Virus record (IMG/VR): IMGVR_UViG_3300044527_000109
Span: 1-56,244 of that record
DNA: 56,244 nt
Source of the DNA: a virus
Strand: one strand, 5' to 3'
Shown: positions 1 through 8,955 of the stretch, piece after piece
How positions within the stretch are numbered: the first letter of the stretch is position 1
Layout of the letters: each line of letters opens with the position of its first letter
Program-made: the position numbers and the translations under genes
Notes under the pieces: model-generated
Database searches by the model: none
What the model was told of the DNA's origin: nothing
What the model saw: only the letters and a program-made list of their open reading frames with translations

Positions 1-73
1 CTGTGCCGGTGGGCGCATTAGTTGTTTTAGGCTGATTTGCGCCTATAGTGCTGAATCCTACATATTGTGACAT
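1..73 (-). CDS. gp25: Baseplate wedge protein, probably gp25 (N-terminus only)
   Basis: Only the first 24 codons lie in the window; the gene runs off the left edge. It begins ATG with MSQYVGFSTIG and continues through a polar stretch ending TTNAPTGT. A start of the type 'YVGFSTI' is what I remember for gp25-like wedge proteins of marine T4-like phages, and the position directly beside a gp5-like spike gene fits. gp25 is a small wedge component that helps nucleate the sheath. No Shine-Dalgarno is visible. A CTAAATA late-promoter-like motif ends only 5 nt before the ATG, so the mRNA could be leaderless. The gp25 identity rests on a short fragment and on context and is tentative. Confidence 0.5.
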   Translation of the reverse strand, partial: MSQYVGFSTIGANQPKTTNAPTGT

Positions 74-78
74 ATTAG

Positions 79-85
79 TATTTAG
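79..85 (-). promoter_or_regulatory. Late-promoter-like motif CTAAATA before gp25-like gene
   Basis: On the minus strand the sequence reads aaCTAAATACTAATATG. The same string (tACTAAATACTAg) precedes the portal gene. With T4 late spacing (start about 6 nt after the motif) transcription would begin at the ATG itself. Motif and position are seen; promoter activity is inferred. Confidence 0.45.
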
Positions 86-90
86 TTACT

Positions 91-3000
91 TTATGTGGCT
101 GCCCCTATACCAGTAGCACTATCTCCATCTGCTACGTTAGGAGTTGTAGATGATGCTATAGCAGATGCTATAGCAGGATATTGGTTAGGTAAATCGTCAA
201 TTTGTGCTATTATTGTTTCCCATTCTTCGATGGCAGCGTAATACTCATCTCTTGCTTCATCTATCGCAGGGTCGCCAGCCGGATAGTTAAACTGCGTAGT
301 TAGGTATGCATCTAGTTTCGCTTCAATGTTTGCTTCAGCCGCTGATCTTTCTTTTGTCAATATATCTGATTCAGCGATATAATCTCTTCCCTGTTGTTCG
401 ATATCATCGATAGTGCCTTCTGCGGCTTCATCGATTTCACCGAATGTAGGTGTCGGTATTCCAGGATCACCCAATTGACTTGTTACAGCCTCTGTTATAG
501 TGCTTCTATCCGTAGTGTTAAATCCAACACTAGGTATCTTTATTCCCGACCCAGGACTTGCTAATGAAGACATTGCGCTTTGCAACTCGCTGGCGGCGCC
601 TGCAGGTAGACCAGCAGATAATAGACCCTTTAGTCCATCTCCTGAACTTGTTGCTTTGCTTAATAAGTCTGATGCATCTTTTGTGAGATTATCTACCCCA
701 GTCAATGCTTTGTTAAACGATCCTGTTATAGCATCCTTCAATGTTCCAGTACCCGGTAAACTTGGTAATGCCCCAGCGGCTAGATTAGTCACAGCAGAAG
801 CCATTCCTTGTCCACCAGGCAGTTTAGACAAACCACTTGCTACTGAGGAGTTGACTGTTGATATCAATCCTGATTTAATATTACTTGCTGTCTGTGCTAA
901 ACCTTGTGCCGATGTCAAAGAAGATGATAATGATGACGGGCTAGCAAATGCAGTGGCTACTGTAGTTGCAGTTTTTGACACAGCCGATAACTTACCAGTG
1001 ACTGATGCTAAAGCGTTGTTGCCAGTTACCGAACCTAAAATAGTGCTGGCTTTCACTAAACTGTCAGCAACACTACCTGCATTGGGCAATATAGATTTTG
1101 CTTGATTTAACAGACCTCCGGCTGCGCCGCCTACCGCATCAACTAGTCCGCCTTGACCTAAAATAGAAGTACCTGTTTGTGATGCTATCTCATTGATGCT
1201 TGATTCTGAGGCAGCCATAGTACCTTCGGCCGATTTTTTAGCAATCTCAGTAAGATTCTGCGGCACACCTGCTTCTAATGGCTTGAATGAGGCTTTGATT
1301 GCGCTGAATGCAGATGCGGCTACACCTTTGGCTTGATCAATTACAGCATCAAGGCTGGGTGACTTGATGAGTGCATCTACTGAGTTCTGTATTCCACTTA
1401 AAGCCCCATCTAAGCCGTCGCCTATACCTGATGCAAAATTACCAGACGCAATATCTTTGATTACTCCATCTACTTCTCCGGTAACTCCGGCAATGGCTGC
1501 TCCTGGATTGCCTAATGATTTGACTGCATCTAATGTAGAGTTTAATCCGTTTTTAGTTGTGGCAAGAACCATGCCACCTATCTGGCTAGCGGTCTCGGCA
1601 CCGCTTATAGCACCTGCTGATTGCAATGATGTTTGAGCCTGCTGTAATGTCTTACTCAATGACGCACCTTGTGCAGGAACGCTTGATATCAATTGTGGCA
1701 ATGACTGCGCACCTTCTTGACCAGTAAACAAATTCTGTGTCAATGATTTAGAAACATTTCCAGTAGACTGAGCCAATGAATTAACTAATGCCGCGCTTCC
1801 GGGCTTGATAGTTCCCGCTTGCTCAAGTTGAGTTGCTGTCAATGCATATTTACCAACAGCAGCCTGAACACCTTGTGCTGTTTGTCCTATCGCGGTACCT
1901 TGTGTTACTGCACTTGCCAACGGTCCTACAGATGCTTGCTGTGCTACCGATCCTGCTATGGCACTTGTGACATCAGAGTTTAGAGCCTTAGTAGCAGCCG
2001 GTATGCTAGGCACTGATGCTGCCGTAGCCGCGCTTACTGGGTTGTCTAAGGCTGCCGCCGCTGCCTGATTTGTGTTTTGTATGCTAGCAGGAGGTGCTGC
2101 CGGTAAATTGCCATCAGCAGTCACATCTGTTTTAACGTCTACACCTTGACCTGCATTAGACCACGGTGCGTGTGCTGGAGCGCGACTAGTGATGCTTACT
2201 AATTTACCCGGTGCTGCCAAGAATCCTTTTTGCTGATCGAACAATGTGTCTGTATGTAATATCTTATCGATAGCAGGAACTTCTTGTGGCTTAGTACCTG
2301 TCTGACCCGAATTAAGATTAACTTTACTTCCATTTACATAAGCGATAGCACTACTTGCCATGCTAATATCACCACCGCTTTCCATGCTCATAGCACCAGC
2401 AACTTTCGTCAAATGTTTACCTTGAGTAAACACACCATAATCTGTTCCAACTCGACCTTTGAATTCTTTTTCACTATTGAATTGTATATTCTCACCTTGT
2501 AGATTTAGATTCTTAGTGGCATGTATGTTTACGTTGTTGTCTGCGTGTAAGTTTAAGTCACCTTGTGTGCGCAAGTTGATACTATTAGTAGAATAGATAT
2601 CTACTGTGCCCTCTTTACCTAATTCAATATAACTTTGACCATTACTATGAAGTATCATCAATACTTGACCATCATCACTCATCAATATCTGATGACCTAA
2701 CGATGTACGTATTCTTACCAATTGATCACGTCCAATGATATCACCGTCATCCATGACGATGCTGTGACCACCTCTACGTGCTACTACTCGTAATTGAGCA
2801 GCCTTATCACCTTTTAAGTTGTCTGCAATGGTCTTATCATCAAATCCACCTTCATAGATAGGTCTGCCTGGTGTACTTATGCCCCACCCAACTCTTGAAG
2901 GAGTCTCGCGTTGTGAACTTGAACCGATAGGTCCTCGTACTGGATCACGTAATATCCCCTGCTGAAACATGATCGCGGATGTATAACTGTGTATAGGCTT

Positions 3001-3546
3001 AGGTGCGGTCAAGTATTCACTACTGTCTGCTACACCTTTGTTATTTGTATTGATGTTGGTGACCGGTAATCTTAAAGCACCACCGTAACTTTGCGCTTCA
3101 CCTTCGTTTGGTATGATATTATCTGTAGCGCCTATAGCGGGAACCATTTGCAATGCTTCTGGTTCTGGTACACAACCTATGTAATAACCATAGTTCATGT
3201 CACCATCTACGAACACACATAATACAGTAGTGCCTATGTCAGGTGGACTCATCCACATACCATAACTGCTTGGATTAGTCTTATATGTACCTAAATCATC
3301 ATTGCTAGCATCGGGTCTTGTGAAACCAAAGAAAGGACTTAAGAATCTTACCGGTCTCCAGTTGTCTTTATTTTCAGGATCTAAGCCGCTGTTGTCAGTA
3401 ATATATACCATTATCTGACCCATGCGTTTAGGGTCAACATTATCTTTGACTATTGCTAATACAGGCGTCAGACGTGGATTGGCGCCGCCCGAATCAGGGC
3501 TACTGCGCTTTAGCGAGCCTTTCGGCTTGATTATGTCTTCTGCCAT
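91..3546 (-). CDS. gp5: gp5-like baseplate central spike protein with long Ala/Ser-rich extension
   Basis: The 1151-residue product is the likely membrane-piercing spike at the tail tip. Residues about 25-135 match the OB-fold of T4 gp5/VgrG-type hub proteins (LAIVKDNVDPKRMGQIMVYI; a conserved PPDIGTTVLCVFVDGD stretch). Residues about 250-420 contain a region typical of the gp5/VgrG beta-helix (GHSIVMDDG, then repeats such as GDLNLHADNNVNIHATKNLN). No T4-type lysozyme domain is recognisable between them. Residues about 470-1060 are low-complexity Ala/Ser/Gly/Thr, probably coiled or fibrous, and the last ~100 residues are charged. T4 gp5 has 575 residues, so this is twice as long. A GAGAGGA-type ribosome site precedes the ATG. 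It heads a run of minus-strand baseplate genes with short gaps. Confidence 0.85.
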   Translation of the reverse strand: MAEDIIKPKGSLKRSSPDSGGANPRLTPVLAIVKDNVDPKRMGQIMVYITDNSGLDPENKDNWRPVRFLSPFFGFTRPDASNDDLGTYKTNPSSYGMWMSPPDIGTTVLCVFVDGDMNYGYYIGCVPEPEALQMVPAIGATDNIIPNEGEAQSYGGALRLPVTNINTNNKGVADSSEYLTAPKPIHSYTSAIMFQQGILRDPVRGPIGSSSQRETPSRVGWGISTPGRPIYEGGFDDKTIADNLKGDKAAQLRVVARRGGHSIVMDDGDIIGRDQLVRIRTSLGHQILMSDDGQVLMILHSNGQSYIELGKEGTVDIYSTNSINLRTQGDLNLHADNNVNIHATKNLNLQGENIQFNSEKEFKGRVGTDYGVFTQGKHLTKVAGAMSMESGGDISMASSAIAYVNGSKVNLNSGQTGTKPQEVPAIDKILHTDTLFDQQKGFLAAPGKLVSITSRAPAHAPWSNAGQGVDVKTDVTADGNLPAAPPASIQNTNQAAAAALDNPVSAATAASVPSIPAATKALNSDVTSAIAGSVAQQASVGPLASAVTQGTAIGQTAQGVQAAVGKYALTATQLEQAGTIKPGSAALVNSLAQSTGNVSKSLTQNLFTGQEGAQSLPQLISSVPAQGASLSKTLQQAQTSLQSAGAISGAETASQIGGMVLATTKNGLNSTLDAVKSLGNPGAAIAGVTGEVDGVIKDIASGNFASGIGDGLDGALSGIQNSVDALIKSPSLDAVIDQAKGVAASAFSAIKASFKPLEAGVPQNLTEIAKKSAEGTMAASESSINEIASQTGTSILGQGGLVDAVGGAAGGLLNQAKSILPNAGSVADSLVKASTILGSVTGNNALASVTGKLSAVSKTATTVATAFASPSSLSSSLTSAQGLAQTASNIKSGLISTVNSSVASGLSKLPGGQGMASAVTNLAAGALPSLPGTGTLKDAITGSFNKALTGVDNLTKDASDLLSKATSSGDGLKGLLSAGLPAGAASELQSAMSSLASPGSGIKIPSVGFNTTDRSTITEAVTSQLGDPGIPTPTFGEIDEAAEGTIDDIEQQGRDYIAESDILTKERSAAEANIEAKLDAYLTTQFNYPAGDPAIDEARDEYYAAIEEWETIIAQIDDLPNQYPAIASAIASSTTPNVADGDSATGIGAAT

Positions 3547-3559
3547 GTATTAGTCCTCT

Positions 3560-5923
3560 CTAGTCTCTAGGGTTTAATGGTTCTAGTGGTTCTGTTTCTA
3601 GATTTTCTAGTGCATCCGGGTCAGAATTTGATTCGCCGCCAACTGGATCTGCTGTTTGTGAACCTGCAGGAGATTCGGCACCTGCATCGAACGCAGTACC
3701 TATCAATGATAATGTTTGACTGAATGTTCCGCTACTGAACACACTCTTGACTTCAGTAACTTCCCATATCACTGCACCTTGTGCCATATCTTTTATATAC
3801 TGAGGATAATTTAAAAAGAAAATATTATCATTGATTTCCATCAATCCAGTACTATTTTTGTAATCAACTGCTTCTTTGAATGCTACCTCTATGAATACTT
3901 GTCCGCCTTGTGCGCTTATGCTATAGCCGTCTGTACCATAAAATTTATTATAAAAATCTGTTAGTGAAGTAGCAGAATCACGCATTAAATAATCAGGATC
4001 ACCTAATATCTTTATAGTACCTTTGCTCCATGTTTCTTCATCTTGCAATGATGTGCCCAATTGATTCTGTGCTTCTAGTCCAACACCTAATGCGCCGGTT
4101 CTATCACCATTCGATCTAAGTCCAGGTGTTACACTAGTACCGCCGGCTGTCGCACTACCTGCACTGTTATCTTTTGTTCCCGGTGGTGGGGGATCAGCCC
4201 TCTGACCTTTATTGTTTGCGGTCGCTTGAGTATTACCTGTAGCAGAACCCGAACCCTGCGCCGCTTGAGTATCTTGTCCAGGACGTTCCGCGCCCGGATT
4301 GCTGGTAGCACCTACAGGTTTGAAATCTTTTTTAGGTACACCTAATACTGTATTAAAGAATACGTTATTGAATGTCAAACTATAATCTAATATCTCGCTG
4401 TTTTGACCAGTGAAATAATAATCATAACGTTTGTGAGGGCCATAATATCTTGACTTATCCGGAGCGAATGGAGTCATCACGCTAGGTACATCATATACTG
4501 TTATTACAAACACTTGTTCATAAGCCCAATCTTGTAATTTAGGATCCCAAGTAACACTTACAATATCTAAGTTCACAGCAAAGTATGCCAGTGGTACTGG
4601 ATTATCTCTGACTACTTGAGGATTGTTCTTTTGATCTGGGTCCGGTTGTTTTGCATTGGTATAGACAGAATTCATAGACTGCTCAATATAAGAACTTTTC
4701 TTTACTATCTGTTCTATTGCTGAGATAATGCTAGTGTCATTATTAAAATTAAACATTCTCTCGTTTGGATCAGGTGGTTTAGTTCCTTGACTATCATTCG
4801 ATTCTGTCGTAGTTTTTGCACCTGAACCGGGCCATCTAGATTTATCAAGATCAGACTTAGTTACGATTGACGCTTTACCTATTCTTTGAAATGCATCACC
4901 TAGATATTCTACTCTATAGACATTAGGAAATGTAGCATCAGCCGGATCTTTGTTTACCTTGTCTTGTTCCATCTTGTTTAATTTAGTAAACAAGCCTTCA
5001 GGTCCTTGAAGTGCATCATCTACAGTAGCACCTTGAATCTTGAGACCAGTTGCCATTCTGCCGCGTTTCACACCCAACAGTGCTTGTGCATTCATCCCGT
5101 GTGCTTCAACTGTATAAACAACACTTTTGCCATCTAATTTGAAAGTGATATTAGTGATACCTATATCGTAAAAATTTTCAAATAATGCGTCTGTGCCGGC
5201 TGGATCTATGGGGCTTCCGTATAATTCATCTTGCGGCATTATAAGATTACCATTGATGTCGTAACCGTAAAATCTTAATCCTAATATAAAAATCTGTTTG
5301 AAATCATTACTTAGATTTTTATAACTTGTACTATCAGAATATTGCTTTAACGCATCTGTTGCTTTTTTCAAGTTTGTTAGAAAACTAAATCCATATGGCT
5401 CAGTGATCTGAAATCTAACTTCTGTTACTGCGCTGGTCGCGCTGCCAATCGCTTTAGTTCCTATTGTTGTTAAGAAGTCTAGATTATCAATATAATAATC
5501 TAACTCAAAACCAGGCGCTCTTCTTTGTGTAGTATTATTGATACCACCCGATTGTGCTATCAAATATGCACCGGGACCCACACTTGATGTTTCTGTTGGC
5601 GGACCAGCAAATGATAATGCATCTATTTTTTGTCTACCATTATTGACGAACGCTTCATATGCGTCTGGTGTTATAACGTATAGTGACAAGTTATATGTGT
5701 AACTAGCAAGTTTAGACAATGGATTATATAATCTTTTACCAGGACGACCTGTGCCGCCTAATCCACTTGGTCCAGGACTTGCTACTGTGCCGGTGGCTCT
5801 TCCAGTACTTGATATAGTAGTTGCTACACCACTACCTCTCGCTATCACATTTTGTGGTTGATTTAGATAGGTTTTAGCGAGATTATTAAGATCATCGTCA
5901 ACCTGATTTACATTAGATGCCAT
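3560..5923 (-). CDS. Baseplate hub protein, gp27-like candidate
   Basis: 787 residues. The N-terminal ~90 residues are Gly/Pro/Thr-rich. The middle part (about 90-480) is a mixed beta region, followed by a disordered Gly/Gln/Ala/Pro linker (about 540-620). The C-terminal domain (about 630-760) carries GTIKILGDPDYL and later VFSSGTFSQTLSLIGT. Both are patterns I associate with hub proteins of contractile tails (the gp27/gpD-like fold, where the last strands read 'G.FtQtL.l'). The gene lies 13 nt upstream of the gp5-like spike gene in transcription order and 3 nt after the gp53-like gene, as expected for the gp27 partner of the spike. The linker insertion makes it about twice as long as T4 gp27. 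Function is assigned from context and short motifs, not from overall similarity. Confidence 0.55.
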   Translation of the reverse strand: MASNVNQVDDDLNNLAKTYLNQPQNVIARGSGVATTISSTGRATGTVASPGPSGLGGTGRPGKRLYNPLSKLASYTYNLSLYVITPDAYEAFVNNGRQKIDALSFAGPPTETSSVGPGAYLIAQSGGINNTTQRRAPGFELDYYIDNLDFLTTIGTKAIGSATSAVTEVRFQITEPYGFSFLTNLKKATDALKQYSDSTSYKNLSNDFKQIFILGLRFYGYDINGNLIMPQDELYGSPIDPAGTDALFENFYDIGITNITFKLDGKSVVYTVEAHGMNAQALLGVKRGRMATGLKIQGATVDDALQGPEGLFTKLNKMEQDKVNKDPADATFPNVYRVEYLGDAFQRIGKASIVTKSDLDKSRWPGSGAKTTTESNDSQGTKPPDPNERMFNFNNDTSIISAIEQIVKKSSYIEQSMNSVYTNAKQPDPDQKNNPQVVRDNPVPLAYFAVNLDIVSVTWDPKLQDWAYEQVFVITVYDVPSVMTPFAPDKSRYYGPHKRYDYYFTGQNSEILDYSLTFNNVFFNTVLGVPKKDFKPVGATSNPGAERPGQDTQAAQGSGSATGNTQATANNKGQRADPPPPGTKDNSAGSATAGGTSVTPGLRSNGDRTGALGVGLEAQNQLGTSLQDEETWSKGTIKILGDPDYLMRDSATSLTDFYNKFYGTDGYSISAQGGQVFIEVAFKEAVDYKNSTGLMEINDNIFFLNYPQYIKDMAQGAVIWEVTEVKSVFSSGTFSQTLSLIGTAFDAGAESPAGSQTADPVGGESNSDPDALENLETEPLEPLNPRD

Positions 5924-5926
5924 CTA

Positions 5927-6241
5927 TCAAATACCTAACGCCTGCTGTAGTGTTGTTAATTTAGGAACATAGAATTCTATGCCTGCTTTGAAATCAAAAT
6001 AAGGATCAAACCCTAATCTGTTTGGATTACGTGCGGCAAATACCCACCAAAGTCTGCTATCATTATACAAGTCATTTGCTAATAGATCAGGACGATATTC
6101 ATAGACAGCAGGCAAAGTATATAATACATCACTAGGTTGGCTAGGTATAGGTCTATTGACCATGAAGTCTAAAAACTTATTATTGAATACTCCTGTATTC
6201 TTATAAGGACTTGTTCTTGGATATAAACTATTTGTTGGCAT
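5927..6241 (-). CDS. gp53: gp53-like baseplate wedge protein
   Basis: 104 residues, shorter than T4 gp53 (196). The segment YEYRPDLLANDLYNDSRLWW followed by VFAARNPN is the hallmark of gp53/LysM-like baseplate proteins ('yRpdliA..lYgd..lWWvia..N'). The C-terminus, FKAGIEFYVPKLTTL, matches the usual 'G..i.iP....l' ending. In T4, gp53 joins neighbouring wedges into the hexagonal baseplate. Its ATG overlaps the stop of the preceding gene (TAATG), which implies translational coupling within the minus-strand baseplate operon. Confidence 0.75.
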   Translation of the reverse strand: MPTNSLYPRTSPYKNTGVFNNKFLDFMVNRPIPSQPSDVLYTLPAVYEYRPDLLANDLYNDSRLWWVFAARNPNRLGFDPYFDFKAGIEFYVPKLTTLQQALGI

Positions 6242-7872
6242 TACCAGAATCCTCCACCTGCACGTTTCACTCCTTGTAATAATGAACCGTTAGCATAGTC
6301 TTTCACGCTAAAGTTATTGCTGATTTCATATCTACTTACTATCGGTATCGCGCTTATATTAATATTAATCTTAGTAGGAACATACGTAGGTTCTACTGTA
6401 CCCGGTGGTACTGGGCTGTTGAAACGATTAGAACTACCAAAACTATATCCCTGAGACGTGCCACCTGGTTGCAATCGTAATCCTAATGCACTACCTACGC
6501 TAGCGATGCCTTGGCCCAATCTATCAGTAGCCATATTTTTCAACATAGAACCTATCGATGTATTTGTGGGTTTGGTTATATCTGCTGTCTGTGCCCTAGA
6601 TTGTCCGGCTTCTTCGGTCAATGATCCGGCTCTTATATAGTCTACATCATTGGGTAAACTATATGTGAAATTAGTTATGGCTAATGGATGGGCATTGAAT
6701 TGAAATTCACCTAATCCAAAAAGATAGCATAATGGGGGCGGTGTGCCTGGTTTAGGATCAAAATCTTGACCATAAAACATCTTAGTGACTGAGCGCAAGA
6801 AATGAATCACTGCCAATAGATATCTTGCTTCTTCTGTATCTTGTGCTGTGAAATCACATGTTATGCTTATTGTATCTACATAACTATTCTCATATTGAAA
6901 TATCTTGTAGTTGCTATGCACTGGTGCATTGGACTGATAGTTAGCACCATAAGTGACATTCACTGCGGGTGTGTAGGGGAAAATGATGCCATCAGTACCT
7001 CTTAATGGTGCTAATAGTTCGTTTGATTCATCCTTATAAAGATAATATGCTCCGGGACTTAAACTCAAGCGAACTCTCCAGTCTGCTTTTTGTTCAAAGT
7101 TTGTAGTATCTTGTAACGTTGCTTGGGCTCTAGTAGTATTCACCTCTCCCGGTAAACCTTGATTTGTATTGTCTACGGTCTGGTATACTTGACCTGTTTC
7201 TGGGTTTACAGCGAATCCTTGCACAACAGTTCCGTCGTCTCCTAATAGGGGAATACCTGCTTGAGCACCTACGGAAGCGGGGTCAGGGCTGTTTTGACCT
7301 TGATTCTGATTAGGTTGTTGTTCTGCTTGCTTTTGAGGTTTAGGATTGAGTACATCGTTTAATAATGAAACCCCGCCGACGACTGCCACAGCAGTTGCTG
7401 CCGTTCTAAGTATGCCGCTAGATGAAGATTGTTGAGTAGTTGTTGATATAGGCTGCGGGGCAGTAACAACTGTAGGAGGAACCACTGGGTTGGCGGAGAG
7501 GCCGGTGGCAATCGAGGGTGTTCCGGCACTTAAAGAATTTTCTATTGTAGTAAATTCTTGTTTTACCCCATTTGCAACATTTATTATTGTCCCTAAAGTA
7601 ATCGTAGAAACTGTATAGCCCGGAGGCACAAAAGGTTTTAATGCCGCTGATAATTCAGGATCACTGTCTGCGGGAAGAGGGGTATCATACCCAAATGAAT
7701 TTGCTAACTCTTTTAAATTGTCTATCTCTACATCCAACGCTCCTATGCCACGATTCAGATTGTCTCTATCATTAACCGTAGTGGGAGGATTATTGATGTT
7801 GTATTCTTTATATGCTCCGGGCAATGCTGCCTGAACTTTTTGTTGCAACGTTAGCGTATTATAGTCTGCCAC
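6241..7872 (-). CDS. Baseplate/tail-tube junction protein, gp48/gp54-like candidate
   Basis: 543 residues, starting at GTG with a good upstream ribosome site (GAGGGG, 10 nt before). The N-terminal ~250 residues are low-complexity, with a hydrophobic stretch near residue 160 (AATAVAVVGGVSLL) and a Gln/Asn/Pro-rich linker. The C-terminal half (about 265-540) is a beta-rich domain: SLSPGAYYLYKD, LLAPLRGTDGIIFPYTPAV, TISITCDFTAQDTEEARYLL, FYGQD, and NNFSVKDYANGSLL at the end. This resembles the tube-cap proteins of T4-like phages, which share the tail-tube fold and start tube polymerisation on the hub. It is the first gene of the minus-strand run, and a GATAAATA motif lies upstream at 7918-7925. 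The assignment to gp48 or gp54 rather than another tube-like protein is inference. Confidence 0.5.
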   Translation of the reverse strand: MADYNTLTLQQKVQAALPGAYKEYNINNPPTTVNDRDNLNRGIGALDVEIDNLKELANSFGYDTPLPADSDPELSAALKPFVPPGYTVSTITLGTIINVANGVKQEFTTIENSLSAGTPSIATGLSANPVVPPTVVTAPQPISTTTQQSSSSGILRTAATAVAVVGGVSLLNDVLNPKPQKQAEQQPNQNQGQNSPDPASVGAQAGIPLLGDDGTVVQGFAVNPETGQVYQTVDNTNQGLPGEVNTTRAQATLQDTTNFEQKADWRVRLSLSPGAYYLYKDESNELLAPLRGTDGIIFPYTPAVNVTYGANYQSNAPVHSNYKIFQYENSYVDTISITCDFTAQDTEEARYLLAVIHFLRSVTKMFYGQDFDPKPGTPPPLCYLFGLGEFQFNAHPLAITNFTYSLPNDVDYIRAGSLTEEAGQSRAQTADITKPTNTSIGSMLKNMATDRLGQGIASVGSALGLRLQPGGTSQGYSFGSSNRFNSPVPPGTVEPTYVPTKININISAIPIVSRYEISNNFSVKDYANGSLLQGVKRAGGGFW

Positions 7873-7891
7873 TTTGATTTAGCCCCTCTAT

Positions 7892-7912
7892 AGACAGATA
7901 AATAGACTGTCT
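7892..7912. promoter_or_regulatory. Inverted repeat AGACAG/CTGTCT around a GATAAATA motif
   Basis: Perfect 6-nt arms (7892-7897 and 7907-7912) flank a centre containing ATAAATA. A plus-strand GATAAATA spans 7897-7904. It lies between the divergent baseplate operon and the gp55 operon. It could be an operator, a hairpin in the leader of the leftward transcript, or a late promoter for gp55. The repeat is seen; its role is unknown. Confidence 0.35.
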
Positions 7913-7917
7913 GCATA

Positions 7918-7925
7918 TATTTATC
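7918..7925 (-). promoter_or_regulatory. Late promoter motif GATAAATA for baseplate operon
   Basis: The minus strand reads GATAAATATATG, 45 nt upstream of the GTG start at 7872. It matches T4 late consensus TATAAATA at 7 of 8 positions, as do several other motifs in this window. Confidence 0.6.
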
Positions 7926-7958
7926 GCCACAAAAATCACCAAATTTTACCCTCTTCTG

Positions 7959-7987
7959 TTGCTTTTGCGCAACAGATAGTGTATTAT
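7959..7987 (+). promoter_or_regulatory. Sigma70-type promoter for gp55 operon
   Basis: TTGCTT (7959-7964), a 17-nt spacer and TATTAT (7982-7987) lie just ahead of the gp55 gene, followed by a good AGAGAGGA ribosome site. A host-type early or middle promoter is what a late sigma factor gene needs, because it must be made before late transcription. Confidence 0.6.
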
Positions 7988-8014
7988 TCTTACAACATTA
8001 TAAGAGAGGATTAG

Positions 8015-8911
8015 ATGTCTATAGCAAAAAAGCCCGTTAATTACCTTAACAATAAAGATATTTTAAAAGAGATACACGCAAGCAAGAATAGTTATTGCAG
8101 TTTCGCACGCCAAGAGTATCATCAATATGATCTGATTATCGATACCCCGGCAGATCCGTTAGAAAAAAGCCTAGCACAAATATCAAAACCAAAAAACATC
8201 AAGGCTGCTAAAGAAATCAGAGCCGCACGAATTTTGGCTACGACCGGTGAGGAAGTCAAACTTAAAGACATACCTACTACTGACTTAGTATTTCGTGTAA
8301 TGACATGGGAGCATATACCCATGAACCCAAAACAACCCCGAAAAGTCGTAGTCAAAAAGACGGCTAAGGATATATTAGAATTTGATGACGTAGATGAAGA
8401 TAGTTTATTTGAAGATTTAGAAATCGAAAGCACCAAAGATGAAGTTGATGACATGGTTCATGTCAAAGTGAATTTTCCCCCTTTCCAGCATTATAAGATT
8501 GATGAAATCGGTAGCGCAGTATGCGTAGGAAAAAGTCACTGGACAGGTGGTGTCAAGACCGGAGAATTCAGCAAAGATCACGGTCAGATCACAAACAAAC
8601 TAGCACGTATGTATATCATGCTTTGTGAAAAGTATGCTATGAAGTTCAATTGGCGTGGCTACACATACAACGATGAGATGCGCAACAGTGCCATTCTACA
8701 ATTAACATATGTTGGCTTGCGATTCAATGAAGCAAAGAGTGCTAACCCGTTCGCATATTACACAGCCGCTATCACTAATAGTTTTTGCCGTGTATTGAAT
8801 ACCGAAAAGCGTAATCAAAATATTCGTGATGACATTCTTGAGATGAATGGGTTGAACCCAAGTTATTCTAGACAAATGTCCGGCATGAAACTAGATAGTT
8901 ACGAAGAGTAA
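8015..8911 (+). CDS. gp55: gp55-like late transcription sigma factor
   Basis: 298 residues, against about 185 in T4. The C-terminal part (about 190-275) matches the sigma region-2-like core of gp55: YTYNDEMRNSAILQLTYVGL, then RFNEAKSANPFAYYTAAITN and SFCRVLNTEKRN. Aromatic/basic residues there recognise the TATAAATA late promoter and contact core RNA polymerase. The N-terminal ~110 residues (NNKDILKEIHASKNSYCSF...) are an extra domain of unknown role, joined by an acidic linker (about 120-150). I see no clear hydrophobic clamp-binding tail like the one at the T4 gp55 C-terminus. It is the first gene of a rightward operon leading into gp47/gp46. The many NATAAATA motifs in this window are its expected targets. 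Confidence 0.85.
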   Translation: MSIAKKPVNYLNNKDILKEIHASKNSYCSFARQEYHQYDLIIDTPADPLEKSLAQISKPKNIKAAKEIRAARILATTGEEVKLKDIPTTDLVFRVMTWEHIPMNPKQPRKVVVKKTAKDILEFDDVDEDSLFEDLEIESTKDEVDDMVHVKVNFPPFQHYKIDEIGSAVCVGKSHWTGGVKTGEFSKDHGQITNKLARMYIMLCEKYAMKFNWRGYTYNDEMRNSAILQLTYVGLRFNEAKSANPFAYYTAAITNSFCRVLNTEKRNQNIRDDILEMNGLNPSYSRQMSGMKLDSYEE

Positions 8912-8955
8912 CCATAAAACTTGAACAAATACAAAGAGTTATATAAAATATCTTG

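Noticed and set aside
500-1105. Plus-strand open frame opposite the gp5-like gene (201 codons)
   Set aside because: It is a shadow of the Ala/Ser-rich region of the real gene; low-complexity, no ribosome site, and the strand contradicts the operon.
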